Origin: Streptomyces marispadix
Lineage (GTDB): Bacteria; Actinomycetota; Actinomycetes; Streptomycetales; Streptomycetaceae
Direction of reading: 5' to 3'
DNA length: 64,000 nucleotides
NCBI RefSeq assembly: GCF_022524345.1
Contig: NZ_JAKWJU010000002.1
Span: 6,190,001-6,254,000, forward strand
Position 1 is the stretch's first letter; every line of letters begins with the position of its first letter. The translations under genes were made by a program, and so were the position numbers. This document shows positions 34,503 to 43,668 of the stretch, in pieces. The notes under the pieces are model-generated. The model was not told the origin of the DNA. It worked only from the letters and a program-made list of their open reading frames with translations, and made no database searches.

Positions 34503-34706
34503 ATGGCATCCGGCACTGTGAAATGGTTCAACTCGGAAAAGGGCTTCGGCTTCATCCAGCAGGAAGGCGGCGGCGCCGACGTCTTCGCCCATTACTCGAA
34601 CATCGCGACTCAGGGCTACCGCGAGCTGCACGAGGGCCAGAAGGTGAACTTCGACGTCACCCAGGGCCAGAAGGGCCCGCAGGCGGAGAACATCACTCCC
34701 GCCTGA
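34503..34706 (+). CDS. Cold-shock-domain RNA-binding protein
   Basis: This 67-residue CspA-type protein has RNP1 KGFGFIQ and RNP2 DVFAHY within a five-stranded OB fold ([14 protein letters not shown] to [10 protein letters not shown]). It binds single-stranded nucleic acid and melts RNA secondary structure. The start is preceded by AGAAGGAGATCGGC, a strong ribosome-binding site. It is monocistronic, with an attenuator-like stem in its leader and a strong terminator immediately downstream. Confidence 0.97.
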   Translation: MASGTVKWFNSEKGFGFIQQEGGGADVFAHYSNIATQGYRELHEGQKVNFDVTQGQKGPQAENITPA

Positions 34707-34721
34707 TTCCCGCCAGGCTTT

Positions 34722-34759
34722 GAGGGGCCCGCGTCCGGTTCGCCGGTCGCGGGCCCCTC
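34722..34759 (+). terminator. Terminator of the cold-shock gene
   Basis: GAGGGGCCCGCG (34722-34733) and CGCGGGCCCCTC (34748-34759) form a perfect 12-base-pair stem with a 14-base loop, starting 16 bases after the csp stop. This is a classic strong GC-rich terminator without a long U-tract. Confidence 0.88.
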
Positions 34760-35025
34760 GCCGTGTCCGGGCACGGTCGCAGTCCCGTCCCAGGCCGCGG
34801 TCGCCTCCGCGCCCGTGTGCGCCCCCGCGAGTCCGCTCGGTAAGTCCGCCCCGCGAGTCAGCTCCGTAAGAACCCTGCGTAGAACGGCAGTTACGCGCCC
34901 CCACCCCCCGACGAGAGCCGGATCACGTCGGCTCCAGGTTGGACCCCGGGCTCACGGGTACCGCAGGAACCCCACCGGGACGGCTGAACGGACGCCCGGA
35001 CCGGGACGGTTGCGAGGGAGGCGAC
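34760..35025. other. Intergenic region before the ATP-grasp gene
   Basis: This stretch of about 266 bases holds no recognised gene. An in-frame upstream start for the ATP-grasp gene at 34939 is possible, but the extra residues look non-conserved. GGGAGG at 35016-35021 sets the GTG at 35026 as the start. I see no distinct operator. Confidence 0.5.
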
Positions 35026-36369
35026 GTGAGCCGCAAGAACATCTTCGTCATAGGGATGGACGAGGCGAACCACGACGTGCTGCGCCAGGTGCCGCACGCC
35101 GAGGAGTACGCCTTCCATCCGCTGCTGGACGCGGAGGAGATCCAGAGCAGCGAAGTGTCCGTGCCGGACCTGCTGGAGGAGGCGAGGGCGGCTCTCGAAG
35201 CCTTCGAGGGAAGCGTCGACGCCGTCGTCGGCTACTGGGACTTCCCCGTGAGCACGATCGTGGCGATCCTCAACCAGGAGTACGGGCTGCGCGGCGCCTC
35301 CCTGGAGGCCGTCGTCAAGTGCGAGCACAAGTACTGGAGCCGGCTGGAGCAGCAGAAGGTCATCAGCGAGCATCCGCGCTTCGGACTGGTCTCCCTGGAG
35401 GAGAAGGATCCGCGCCTGCCGGAGGGCATGCGGTTCCCGGTCTGGCTCAAGCCCGTCAAGTCGTACTCGTCGGAGCTGGCCTTCGGCGTCGCGGACGAGA
35501 CGGAGTTCCGGGAGGCCGTCGGGAAGATACGCGAGGGGATATCCCGCGTCGGAAGGCCCTTCGAGTACATCCTCGAACGGCTGGACCTGCCACCGGAGAT
35601 CGCCGACGCCGGCGGTCAGGCATGTCTGGCGGAGGAGTCGCTCAGCGGCGTGCAGGCGGCGGTCGAGGGCTATGTGCGCGAAGGGGAGATCACCGTCTAC
35701 GGCGCGCTGGACTCCATCGACTACCCGGACAGCTCCTGCTTTCTGCGCCACCAGTACCCCTCGCAGCTTCCCGAGCCGGTCCAGCGCCGCCTCAAGGACG
35801 TCGCAAAGCGCGTGATCGGCCAAATCGGCATGGACGACGCCACGTTCAGCGTCGAGTTCTTCTACGACGCCCAGCGGGACGAGGTGAACCTGCTGGAGAT
35901 CAACCCCCGGCACTCCCAGTCGCACGCCGAGCTGTTCGAGTACGTCGACGGCGTCTCCAACCACGACTGCATGATCTCCCTGGCCCTCGGCCGGGAACCC
36001 AACCTCCTTCCCGGACACGGCGGTTGGGCCGTCGCCGCGAAGTGGTACCACCGCTGGTTCACCGACGGCGTCGTGCGCCGCGCGCCCTCCGCGGAGGAAA
36101 TCGCGCGAGTGGAGCGGGAGTTGCCCGGGGTGAAGATCGAGGTGGTGCCGGGCGAGAGGCAACTGCTCTCCGAGGCGCCCGGACAGGACAGCTACAGCTA
36201 CGAACTCGCGCACGTCTTCGTCGGGGCGCACAGCGAGGAGGAGCTGCGCGAGAAGTACGAACGGGCCCTGGCCGCACTGCCGTTCCGCATCGACGACCCG
36301 GACCCGGACCCGGAGCGGCAGCGGCAACCCGAGGCGGCGCCGGAGCGGGAACCGGCAGCCGCCGACTGA
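35026..36369 (+). CDS. ATP-grasp ligase-like protein
   Basis: This 447-residue protein has ATP-grasp architecture. FPVWLKPVKSYSSEL is the ATP-binding lysine region, and VEGYVREGEITVYGALD and VEFFYDAQRDEVNLLEINPR carry the Mg-ATP-binding acidic residues and Asn. These enzymes join a carboxylate to an amine or thiol through an acyl-phosphate. The closest type by eye is the carboxylate-amine ligase/carbamoyl-phosphate-synthase-like group, and the substrate is unknown. The C-terminus is Glu/Pro-rich. It is followed after 54 bases by a CocE-type hydrolase, forming a probable two-gene operon. Confidence 0.85.
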   Translation: MSRKNIFVIGMDEANHDVLRQVPHAEEYAFHPLLDAEEIQSSEVSVPDLLEEARAALEAFEGSVDAVVGYWDFPVSTIVAILNQEYGLRGASLEAVVKCEHKYWSRLEQQKVISEHPRFGLVSLEEKDPRLPEGMRFPVWLKPVKSYSSELAFGVADETEFREAVGKIREGISRVGRPFEYILERLDLPPEIADAGGQACLAEESLSGVQAAVEGYVREGEITVYGALDSIDYPDSSCFLRHQYPSQLPEPVQRRLKDVAKRVIGQIGMDDATFSVEFFYDAQRDEVNLLEINPRHSQSHAELFEYVDGVSNHDCMISLALGREPNLLPGHGGWAVAAKWYHRWFTDGVVRRAPSAEEIARVERELPGVKIEVVPGERQLLSEAPGQDSYSYELAHVFVGAHSEEELREKYERALAALPFRIDDPDPDPERQRQPEAAPEREPAAAD

Positions 36370-36423
36370 CCGGCGGCCCGGCCCCGAGCACCAAGCGAAC
36401 GCGTAAGTGAAGGAGCGTGCACC

Positions 36424-38463
36424 ATGCGCTTCGTGAGCAACCTGCCGTACAAGACGGAGGAGACCGAGCACATCTGGATCCCCGTATCGGACGGCACCCG
36501 CCTCGCCGCCCGCATCCGGCGCCCGGTCTCCTCCGAGGAGGAGCCGGTGCCCGCCGTCCTGGAGTACATCCCGTACCGCAAGCGCGATCTCACCGCGGTC
36601 CGCGACTCCGTCCACCACCCCTACATCGCGGGCCACGGCTATGCCTGCGTACGCGTCGACCTGCGCGGAACGGGCGAGTCCGAGGGGGTGCTTCTCGACG
36701 AGTATCTGGAGCAGGAGCAGCAGGACGCCGAGGACGTCCTCGCCTGGATCGCCGACCAGCCCTGGTGCGACGGAAGCACCGGGATGATGGGCATCTCCTG
36801 GGGCGCCTTCAGCGCGCTCCAGGTCGCCGCGCGGCGCCCGCCGAGCCTGCGCGCCGTCGTCATCGCGTCGTTCACGGACGACCGCTACGCCGACGACATG
36901 CACTACATGGGCGGCTGTCTGCTCTCGGACAATCTCGCCGAGGCGGGCACCATGTTCGCCTACGCCACCTGCCCGCCGGACCCGGCGCTCGTGGGCGAAC
37001 GCTGGCGCGACATGTGGCACGAGCGCCTGGAGAACTCCCGCCCCTGGGCACTGGAATGGCTGCGCCACCAGCGCCGCGACGACTACTGGCGGCACGCCTC
37101 CGTCTGCGAGGACTACCAGGACGTGCGATGCCCCGTACTGGCCTCCAGCGGCTGGGCGGACGGCTACTCCAACGCCGTCACCCGCCTCCTCGGCAATCTC
37201 GACGTGCCCCGCAAGGGCCTCATCGGGCCGTGGTCGCACAAGTTCCCGCACCTGGGGGAGCCCGGCCCGGCCATCGGCTACCTCCAGGAGGTCGTGCGCT
37301 GGTGGGACCACTGGCTCAAGGGCGCGGACAACGGCGCCATGGACGGCCCGATGCTCCGCACCTGGATGCAGGAGAGCGTCCCGCCCTCGACCTCGTACGA
37401 GGAACGCCCCGGGCGCTGGGTCGGCGAGCCGTCCTGGCCGTCCCCGGAGATCACCCCCGTCGCGCACCCGCTCGGGCGCCACCGCATAGGCGAACCGGGC
37501 GAGCGCGTCCCCGACGAGGAGCTGACGGTGCAATCGCCGCTGTCCGTCGGCCAGTTCGCCGGAAAGTGGGCCTCGTACAACGCACCGCCCGATCTGCCTT
37601 ACGACCAGCGCGAGGAGGACGGCGGCTCGCTCGTATTCGACACCGGGGCACTGTCCGAGCGCGTGGAGATCCTCGGATCGCCCACCGTGGAGCTGGACTT
37701 CCGCGTGAACGAGCCGGTGGCGATGGTGGCCGCCCGGCTGTCGGACGTCGCTCCCGACGGCGCCGCGACCCGCGTCACCTACGGGCTGCTCAACCTCACC
37801 CGCCGTGGCGCCGACGGCATGCCGGTCGCCTCCGAGCCGGAACTGCTGGAACCCGGCCGCCGCTATCGGGCGTCCGTACAGCTCAACGGCGTCGGCCAGG
37901 CCTTCCCGCCAGGCCACCGCATCCGGCTGTCGCTGTCCACGTCGTACTGGCCGCTGGCCTGGCCGCCGCCCCGGCCGGTGCTGCTGAGCGTGCACACGGG
38001 CGGCAGCACGCTGACGCTGCCGGTGCGCCCGCCCACGGAGGACGGCGAGATGCGCACCCAGCCGTTCGAGGAACCGGAGGGCACCCCGCCGCTGAAGACG
38101 ACCCGTACCGGCGCCCCCGACTCGCGCTGGGAGGTCCACCGCGACCTGGTGAACTACAACTCGTCCCTGGAGATCGTCAAGGACGCCGGGACGGTGCACT
38201 TCGACGACATCGACTGGGACGTCAGCCGCCGTGCCTACGAGCGCTACGACTCCGTGGCCGACGAATTCGGCTCTGTGCGCGGCGAGTCGGCGTGGACGAT
38301 GGCCTTCGGACGCGACGAGTGGCGGGTGCGCACGGAGACCCGCACGGTGCTTCGTTCCACCGAGTCGGAGTTCGTCCTGGACGCCATCCTCGACGGCTAC
38401 GAGGGGGAACGGCGGGTCTTCTCCCGCACCTGGAACGAGCGGGTGCCCCGCGACCACCTCTAG
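36424..38463 (+). CDS. CocE/NonD-family serine hydrolase (X-Pro dipeptidyl-peptidase-like)
   Basis: This 679-residue enzyme has an alpha/beta-hydrolase core with nucleophile Ser125 in MGISWGAFSAL, preceded by VRVDLRGTGESEG. A lid domain follows, then the C-terminal jelly-roll characteristic of CocE/PepX (SPTVELDFRVNEPVAMV, FPPGHRIRLSLSTSYWPLAWP). Family members cleave cocaine-like esters, acylated antibiotics or Xaa-Pro peptides. It has no signal peptide and is probably intracellular. Its pairing with an ATP-grasp ligase suggests making and breaking of an amide or ester in the same pathway. Confidence 0.9.
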   Translation: MRFVSNLPYKTEETEHIWIPVSDGTRLAARIRRPVSSEEEPVPAVLEYIPYRKRDLTAVRDSVHHPYIAGHGYACVRVDLRGTGESEGVLLDEYLEQEQQDAEDVLAWIADQPWCDGSTGMMGISWGAFSALQVAARRPPSLRAVVIASFTDDRYADDMHYMGGCLLSDNLAEAGTMFAYATCPPDPALVGERWRDMWHERLENSRPWALEWLRHQRRDDYWRHASVCEDYQDVRCPVLASSGWADGYSNAVTRLLGNLDVPRKGLIGPWSHKFPHLGEPGPAIGYLQEVVRWWDHWLKGADNGAMDGPMLRTWMQESVPPSTSYEERPGRWVGEPSWPSPEITPVAHPLGRHRIGEPGERVPDEELTVQSPLSVGQFAGKWASYNAPPDLPYDQREEDGGSLVFDTGALSERVEILGSPTVELDFRVNEPVAMVAARLSDVAPDGAATRVTYGLLNLTRRGADGMPVASEPELLEPGRRYRASVQLNGVGQAFPPGHRIRLSLSTSYWPLAWPPPRPVLLSVHTGGSTLTLPVRPPTEDGEMRTQPFEEPEGTPPLKTTRTGAPDSRWEVHRDLVNYNSSLEIVKDAGTVHFDDIDWDVSRRAYERYDSVADEFGSVRGESAWTMAFGRDEWRVRTETRTVLRSTESEFVLDAILDGYEGERRVFSRTWNERVPRDHL

Positions 38464-38525
38464 CCGTCCGGCGGCGCCCGAACCGGCCTCCGGTACGTCA
38501 CGGGACCGGCCGCAGGCGTATCGAT

Positions 38526-40049
38526 CTAGGTGCGGTCCGCGGCCTTCTCGGCGTGCGGCGCGACGTAGATGCGGTAGCCGGGCATGTGGCGCAGCGGCTG
38601 CGAGGGCCAGCCGCGTGCCCACACCGGCGGCCGGTGGTACCTGGTGGTGACGGCCATCGGCTTGTGGCGCAGGGCGAGTTGGCGCAGGCCGTCGGCGGTG
38701 ATGCTCATGTCGTGGCCGTTGGACTGGCGGGAGGAGCAGCCCGCGTAGTGGCTGATCGGCACGGCGAGCGGACCGGTCACCGTGCACGGCGCGTGCAGCC
38801 CCATCTCGTGCATGGTGTCGGCCGCCGCGGTCAGTTGCCGCGTCATCTCGTGGTTGCGCTCCAGAACGTTGCCGAGCACCTGGTACTGGACGCCGAAGTG
38901 ACTGCCCAGCAGCAGCGCCGGAAGCAGGATCAGCAGCAGCGGACGGCGGCCCGTGGGCCCCTGTGAGAACACTCGCCGCACGCACTCGCCGACGGGCACC
39001 GCGAGCAGCGCGTACGACGGCAGCAGGAAGCGTGGGGCGGCGTACCCCATGAGGAAGAGATAGGGCAGCGCCAGCACCACGGCCACGACCGAGGCGAGCA
39101 CCGCGGTGTCCCTCCTGCCCGAACGCACCGCCGCGGCGATGCCGCCGCCGGCGAGCAGCGGCAGCGCGAACCACCACACCGCGGTCTGCGGCTCCTCCCA
39201 CGCCATGTCGCACGGGCGGCACAGCATCCGCCCCTGAAGGCTGCGCACATGGTCGCCGATGGCGATGTTCCAGCCCATGCCGCCCTGGATCTCGCTGGCC
39301 CGGTGCAGCCGCGTGAGGAGCCCCCCGTACGACATGAACGCCTCGAAGACCCAGGGCGCGACGCCCACCAGCGCACCGGCGGCGAGCACGCCGAGCAGCC
39401 TGGGGCGGCGCCAGGACCGTACGAGCAGGGCCGCGGCGCCGAGCGCGAGCACCAGCCAGGCGGCGTCCGGCGGCCGCATAAGTGCCACGACGGCGACCGA
39501 CACTCCGAGTCCGGCGAGGGCCGCGGTGTCGTCGTCGCGGCGGGCCAGCCGCAGGAAGCAGCCGGTGGCCGCGAGCGCTCCGAAGGCGCACCAGAGGTTC
39601 GGCATGGCCTGCGGCCCGTAGTAGAGGCTCACCCACAGACCGGCGAACAGGGCGCCGCCCCAGGCGAGTACGGGTCCGGGCACCAGGCGCCGCCAGATCC
39701 ACAGGGTCGCCAGGAGCGCCAGTCCGGACAGCACGGCGAGAAAGACCCGCAGCAGCGTGGTGGAGGTGGTGAAGGCGACGACGGGTGCCACCAGATAGGA
39801 GATGCCGCGGGCGCGCGGGGCGCTGAAGTAGGCGGCGGGGTCCTGGGTGTCGACCTGGCTGACGTAGACCGACTCGTCCCAGCCGAGGCCGGTGCCCGGC
39901 AGTACGAGCAGGATCTGGCCCAGGGTGTAGAGCGCCGCGACCGCACCGAGCTGGAGCAGGGAGAGCCCGGATGTTCCGGTCCCGTACTCGGGGAGGCGTC
40001 TGAGGCGGTCGGTGGCTGGTGCGCTCGGAGTTGCAGGCAGCACGTACAT
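38526..40049 (-). CDS. GT-C-type membrane glycosyltransferase-like protein
   Basis: This 507-residue polytopic membrane protein has about ten hydrophobic segments. The first periplasmic loop contains GLGWDESVYVSQVD, the acidic motif expected for lipid-phosphosugar-dependent GT-C enzymes (ArnT/PMT-like). A soluble C-terminal part of about 120 residues with several Cys (APCTVTGPLAVPISHYAGCSS) lies outside. It probably transfers a sugar from a polyprenyl carrier to a cell-envelope acceptor. No glycan-assembly genes are adjacent, and it is transcribed alone. Confidence 0.8.
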   Translation of the reverse strand: MYVLPATPSAPATDRLRRLPEYGTGTSGLSLLQLGAVAALYTLGQILLVLPGTGLGWDESVYVSQVDTQDPAAYFSAPRARGISYLVAPVVAFTTSTTLLRVFLAVLSGLALLATLWIWRRLVPGPVLAWGGALFAGLWVSLYYGPQAMPNLWCAFGALAATGCFLRLARRDDDTAALAGLGVSVAVVALMRPPDAAWLVLALGAAALLVRSWRRPRLLGVLAAGALVGVAPWVFEAFMSYGGLLTRLHRASEIQGGMGWNIAIGDHVRSLQGRMLCRPCDMAWEEPQTAVWWFALPLLAGGGIAAAVRSGRRDTAVLASVVAVVLALPYLFLMGYAAPRFLLPSYALLAVPVGECVRRVFSQGPTGRRPLLLILLPALLLGSHFGVQYQVLGNVLERNHEMTRQLTAAADTMHEMGLHAPCTVTGPLAVPISHYAGCSSRQSNGHDMSITADGLRQLALRHKPMAVTTRYHRPPVWARGWPSQPLRHMPGYRIYVAPHAEKAADRT

Positions 40050-40183
40050 GGCCGAACCTCGTCCCGCTTGTGAAACCTGAGAAACCGGCAGAGAGATCTG
40101 TGGGCGAGATCTATGCGTAACACCCGGTTTGTCGGTTTTGCGGTAATGGTGGCCCCGGCCCGGTCACTCACCGGCCCGGCGCA

Positions 40184-40189
40184 TACGAT
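40184..40189 (+). promoter_or_regulatory. -10 element placing a leaderless start
   Basis: TACGAT ends seven bases before the ATG at 40197, so transcription would begin at the start codon itself. No ribosome-binding site is visible. Leaderless mRNAs are common in actinobacteria. A -35 hexamer is not clear. Confidence 0.45.
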
Positions 40190-40196
40190 CACCCGT

Positions 40197-41168
40197 ATGA
40201 GCTCCTCAGCACCCTCCGCGCGGACAGCGGTGATCGGCGGTGGAGCGGTCGGCGGCCTCATCGCCGCCTTCGCCCGCGAGGCCGGTCACGACGTCACCCT
40301 CTGCCTGCGAGCGCCCCTCGAAGAGCTGACCTTGAGCACGAGCGGTGAAGTCCTGCGCCCGGATCTGCGCTTCGCCACGGCGCCGGACCAAGTCGCCCGC
40401 CACGACTGGGTGTTCCTGACCACCAAGGCGCAGGACACCCAGGGCGCGGCCGGATGGCTGGACGCGCTGTGCGGGCCGAGCACCGTCGTCGCCGTCGTCC
40501 AGAACGGCATCGACCACGTCGAACGCGTCGCGCCGCTGCTCCCGGACGGTGCCGAGGCGCTGCCGACGCTGGCCTACATGGCCGTCGAACGGGTCGCGCC
40601 CGGCCGGATCGTCCACCACTTCTCCAGCGAACTGCACGTCCCCGAGGGCCGGTCGGCCGAGCGTCTCCAGGAGCTGCTCGCCGGCAGCCGCCTCACGGTG
40701 CGCGGCGTAGCGGACTTCCGTACGGCCGCATGGCGGAAGCTGTTCACGAACGTCGCCGCCAACCCGCTGACGGCGCTGCTGCTACAGCGCATGCACATCC
40801 TCGGCGACGAGGAGATGCGCGCCCGCGCGGAGGAGATACTCATGGAGGCGCTCGCCGTCGCACAGGCGGAGGGCGCGCGGGTGGACGAGGGGGATGTGCG
40901 GCGGGCGCTGCGGGCGAACCTCGCGGTGGGGCCCGACGGTGGCACGTCCACCTTCTACGACCGGCTGGCGGGCCGCCCCATGGAGCACGAACACATCACC
41001 GGCGCGGTGGTCCGCGCCGCCGACCGGCACGGCATGGCCGCCCCGCTCAACCGGCTGCTGCTGACGATGCTGCGGGCCGCCGACCGTGAGCTGCGCGAAC
41101 GCAGTTCCGGCGCCTCCGAAGCCAGTTCCGGCGACGCCGAGGGCAGCTCCGGCGTCCTGGAGGGCTGA
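40197..41168 (+). CDS. Ketopantoate reductase-family (PanE/ApbA) oxidoreductase
   Basis: This 323-residue NADP-dependent reductase begins with Rossmann motif IGGGAVGGLIAAFAREAGHDV. It continues with FLTTKAQDTQGAA, VQNGIDHVERV, and the C-terminal helical domain with WRKLFTNVAANPLTALL and GGTSTFYDRLAGRPMEHEHITGAVV, carrying the conserved Lys, Asn and Glu of the family. It would reduce 2-dehydropantoate or a similar 2-keto acid. The C-terminus has a Ser/Gly/Glu-rich tail. I chose ATG 40197 because family homology begins there and a -10 element sits seven bases upstream. Confidence 0.88.
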   Translation: MSSSAPSARTAVIGGGAVGGLIAAFAREAGHDVTLCLRAPLEELTLSTSGEVLRPDLRFATAPDQVARHDWVFLTTKAQDTQGAAGWLDALCGPSTVVAVVQNGIDHVERVAPLLPDGAEALPTLAYMAVERVAPGRIVHHFSSELHVPEGRSAERLQELLAGSRLTVRGVADFRTAAWRKLFTNVAANPLTALLLQRMHILGDEEMRARAEEILMEALAVAQAEGARVDEGDVRRALRANLAVGPDGGTSTFYDRLAGRPMEHEHITGAVVRAADRHGMAAPLNRLLLTMLRAADRELRERSSGASEASSGDAEGSSGVLEG

Positions 41169-41230
41169 GCCGGGCGCCCGCCGCGGAAGGCACCGCGCGA
41201 GGTGCGGTCAAGCCGTACGCGGCACCCGGC

Positions 41231-41635
41231 TCACGCGCCCCGGCGGGAGGCGCTGCCGCCTTCCATCCCGCGCAGCCGTTCCATCTCACGCCGGTCGCGC
41301 TTCGTCGGGCGCCCCGCGCCGCGGTCGCGGCGCCCGGCCGGTGCGACCGCCTCGCGGGGCGGCGGTGGCGGGCTGTGGTCGGCGTAGCACTCGACGGCCA
41401 CCGGTGCGCCCACACGCTTGCGGATGACGCGGGAGACCACGACCACGCGCTCACGCCCGGCCTGCCGCACCCGCACCTGATCGCCGGGACGCACCGGATG
41501 GGCGGGCTTGACGCGTTCCCCGTTGACCCGGACATGGCCTGCGCGGCACGCTGTGGCCGCCGCCGAGCGGGTCTTGGTGAGCCGTACCGACCAGATCCAC
41601 ACATCGACCCGTACGGTCCCTGCGTCTTCAGCCAT
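41231..41635 (-). CDS. S4-domain RNA-binding protein, Hsp15-like
   Basis: This 134-residue protein has an S4 domain (VRVDVWIWSVRLTKTRSAAATACRAGHVRVNGERV, written in parts: VDVWIWSVRLTKTRS and AGHVRVNGERVKP). Hsp15-type proteins rescue stalled 50S subunits carrying peptidyl-tRNA. The C-terminal 50 residues are Arg/Pro-rich and probably disordered. I chose ATG 41635 over a TTG three codons earlier. It lies between the reductase gene, with which it is convergent, and a PRC-barrel gene on the same strand. Confidence 0.85.
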   Translation of the reverse strand: MAEDAGTVRVDVWIWSVRLTKTRSAAATACRAGHVRVNGERVKPAHPVRPGDQVRVRQAGRERVVVVSRVIRKRVGAPVAVECYADHSPPPPPREAVAPAGRRDRGAGRPTKRDRREMERLRGMEGGSASRRGA

Positions 41636-41668
41636 GGGCCCCAATCTAGAGCCCCCGGGGCGGGCCGG

Positions 41669-42025
41669 TCAGCGGCGGGCGAGACGGCGCTCGCCGCCCG
41701 CGCCGGTCTCGTAGTCCAGGGCGTAGTGCTCGAAGATCCCGGGCTCGCCCTCCGCGGGCAGTTCCCCGTCCGTCTCGATGGACGGGGCCGCCCTCACATC
41801 TCTCCTGCCGTACGCGACCTTCACGTACCCCGGGCCGACGGTCGCCCCCTCCAGCGGTACGAACACCAGCTTCCGCCGCGTGGGCATGCCCGTGGTGACG
41901 GTGGCGAAGAAGGGCCGGTCAGTGCGTGTATCGACGTAGACGGCCTCCAGTTTGCCGATCTTGCTGCCCCCGGAGTCGACCACGTCGTGGTCCCGCCACT
42001 CGCGGATGTCTCTCGCCTCGAACAT
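41669..42025 (-). CDS. PRC-barrel domain protein
   Basis: This is a 118-residue PRC-barrel protein. MFEARDIREWRDHDVVD and SKIGKLEAVYVDTRTDRP followed by FVPLEGATVGPGYVKVAYG are typical of the stand-alone group found in actinobacteria, often considered stress-related. ATG 42025 has GGAGGG nine to ten bases upstream. The ATG three codons earlier (42034) is directly abutted by the same GGAGGG and is less plausible. The precise role is unknown. Confidence 0.85.
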   Translation of the reverse strand: MFEARDIREWRDHDVVDSGGSKIGKLEAVYVDTRTDRPFFATVTTGMPTRRKLVFVPLEGATVGPGYVKVAYGRRDVRAAPSIETDGELPAEGEPGIFEHYALDYETGAGGERRLARR

Positions 42026-42142
42026 CCCGGCCATCCCTCCGTGCAGTCGACAGGTCCACGGGCGCCGCGCACCGGTACGTGACCCCAGCCTGCGGCATGA
42101 AACAAGGTTTGGCAGCGGGCGGCCGGGTGGTACTGGGGCGGG

Positions 42143-42679
42143 GTGAATTCCCACCTCACCCTCCGGGTCGACGGCGAAGCGCGGTCCCTGACCGTCGACA
42201 CACGCACCACACTCCTCGACGCCCTGCGCGACCGGCTCTCCGTCACATCGCCCAAGAAGGGCTGCGACCACGGGCAGTGCGGCGCCTGCACGGTCCTCCT
42301 CGACGGGCGGCGCGTGCTGAGCTGTCTGACGTTCGCCGTCGCCCACGACGGATCGGAGGTGACCACCGCAGACGGGCTCGTCACGGACGGCGAACTGCAC
42401 CCGCTCCAGCGGGCGTTCATCGACCACGACGGCTTCCAGTGCGGCTACTGCACGCCCGGCCAGATCTGCTCGGCGGCCGGCATGCTCGCCGAGGCGGAGG
42501 CCGGGCACCCGAGTTCCGTCACACCGGCCGACGACGGCGCCCACGGACACCCCGACGGCGGGCGCAGCCCGGCCGCGCTCGGCGACGACGAGATCCGTGA
42601 GCGGATGAGCGGCAACCTGTGCCGCTGCGGCGCCTACGTCAACATCGTCGCCGCGATCCGGGAGGTGTCGGCGAAGTGA
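42143..42679 (+). CDS. Molybdenum hydroxylase 2Fe-2S subunit (PaoA/XdhC-like)
   Basis: This 178-residue small subunit of the xanthine oxidase family has a plant-type [2Fe-2S] motif GCDHGQCGACTVLLDG with a fourth Cys in VLSCLTF, and the second cluster FQCGYCTPGQ with NLCRCGAY. It passes electrons from the molybdopterin subunit to the FAD subunit. A His/Gly-rich insertion of about 25 residues lies between the two halves of the second cluster. It overlaps the FAD subunit by four bases (GTGA). No Tat signal is present, unlike E. coli PaoA, so the complex is probably cytoplasmic. Confidence 0.93.
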   Translation: MNSHLTLRVDGEARSLTVDTRTTLLDALRDRLSVTSPKKGCDHGQCGACTVLLDGRRVLSCLTFAVAHDGSEVTTADGLVTDGELHPLQRAFIDHDGFQCGYCTPGQICSAAGMLAEAEAGHPSSVTPADDGAHGHPDGGRSPAALGDDEIRERMSGNLCRCGAYVNIVAAIREVSAK

Positions 42680-43668
42680 TCCCCTTCGACTACGCGCCCG
42701 CCTCCGACACCGGCAGCGCCGTCGCCACCGTCATGGCGCGCCCCGGGGCGGCGTTCCTCGGCGGCGGCACCAACCTCGTGGACCACATGAAGCTCGGCGT
42801 CGCCTCGCCCGGACTCCTCGTGGACGTCACACGCCTACCGCTCGACCGCATCGAGGAGCTTCCCGACGGCGGCCTGCGCATCGGCGCCACCGTCCGCAAC
42901 AGCGATCTGGCGGCGCATCCGTACGTGCGCCGGCGCTACCCCGTACTGTCCCAGGCGCTGCTGGCGGGAGCCTCCGGCCAGTTGCGCAACGCCGCGACCA
43001 CGGCGGGCAATCTGCTCCAGCGCACCCGCTGCCCCTACTTCCAGGACGTCACCACACCGTGCAACAAGCGGGAACCGGGCACCGGTTGCGCGGCGATCGG
43101 CGGCTGGAACCGCAACCACGCGGTCCTCGGCGCCTCCGAACACTGCGTCGCCGTGCACCCTTCGGACATGGCCGTCGCCATGAGCGCCCTCGACGCCGTG
43201 GTCATCGTGCTCGGCGAGGACGGCGAACGGCGCATCCCGCTGCGGGAGTTCCACCGGCTCCCCGGCAGCTCGCCCGAACTCGACACGGTCATCGCGCACG
43301 GCGAACTCGTCACCTCCGTGGAGCTGCCGCCGCCGCCCGCCGGTGCGCGCTCCGGCTACCGGAAGGTGCGCGAGCGTGCTTCGTTCGCCTTCGCGCTGGT
43401 GTCCGTGGCCGCCGTCGTCGTCACCGACGGTGCGCGCGTCAGCGACGCACGCATCGCCTTCGGCGGCCTCGCACACAAGCCCTGGCGCGCCACGCAGGCG
43501 GAGGAGGCGCTGCGCGGGACGACGGCCACCGACGAGGCGTTCCGGGAGGCGGCCGACGCCGAACTGCGGCACGCCGAGCCCCTGCCGGGCAACGGCTTCA
43601 AGATCCCGATGACGCGCAACACGCTCGCCGCACTGCTGCGCGAGCTGGCCACGGAGGAGCGGTCATGA
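42676..43668 (+). CDS. Molybdenum hydroxylase FAD subunit with PaoB-like Cys segment
   Basis: This 330-residue FAD-binding medium subunit has FLGGGTNLVDHMKLG and the ATTAGNLLQRTRCPYF region, and a CO-dehydrogenase-flavoprotein C-terminal domain. A segment near residues 115-140 carries several Cys (RCPYFQ, PCNKREPGTGC, and EHC further on). It matches the insertion that binds an additional [4Fe-4S] cluster in the E. coli periplasmic aldehyde oxidoreductase PaoB. It begins at GTG 42676 within the stop of the iron-sulfur subunit and ends in an ATGA overlap with the large subunit. Confidence 0.9.
   Translation: MIPFDYAPASDTGSAVATVMARPGAAFLGGGTNLVDHMKLGVASPGLLVDVTRLPLDRIEELPDGGLRIGATVRNSDLAAHPYVRRRYPVLSQALLAGASGQLRNAATTAGNLLQRTRCPYFQDVTTPCNKREPGTGCAAIGGWNRNHAVLGASEHCVAVHPSDMAVAMSALDAVVIVLGEDGERRIPLREFHRLPGSSPELDTVIAHGELVTSVELPPPPAGARSGYRKVRERASFAFALVSVAAVVVTDGARVSDARIAFGGLAHKPWRATQAEEALRGTTATDEAFREAADAELRHAEPLPGNGFKIPMTRNTLAALLRELATEERS

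Noticed and set aside
34891..39702. A 1603-codon minus-strand frame
   Set aside because: It runs antisense through the ATP-grasp and CocE genes and out of frame with the GT-C gene, so it is a shadow.
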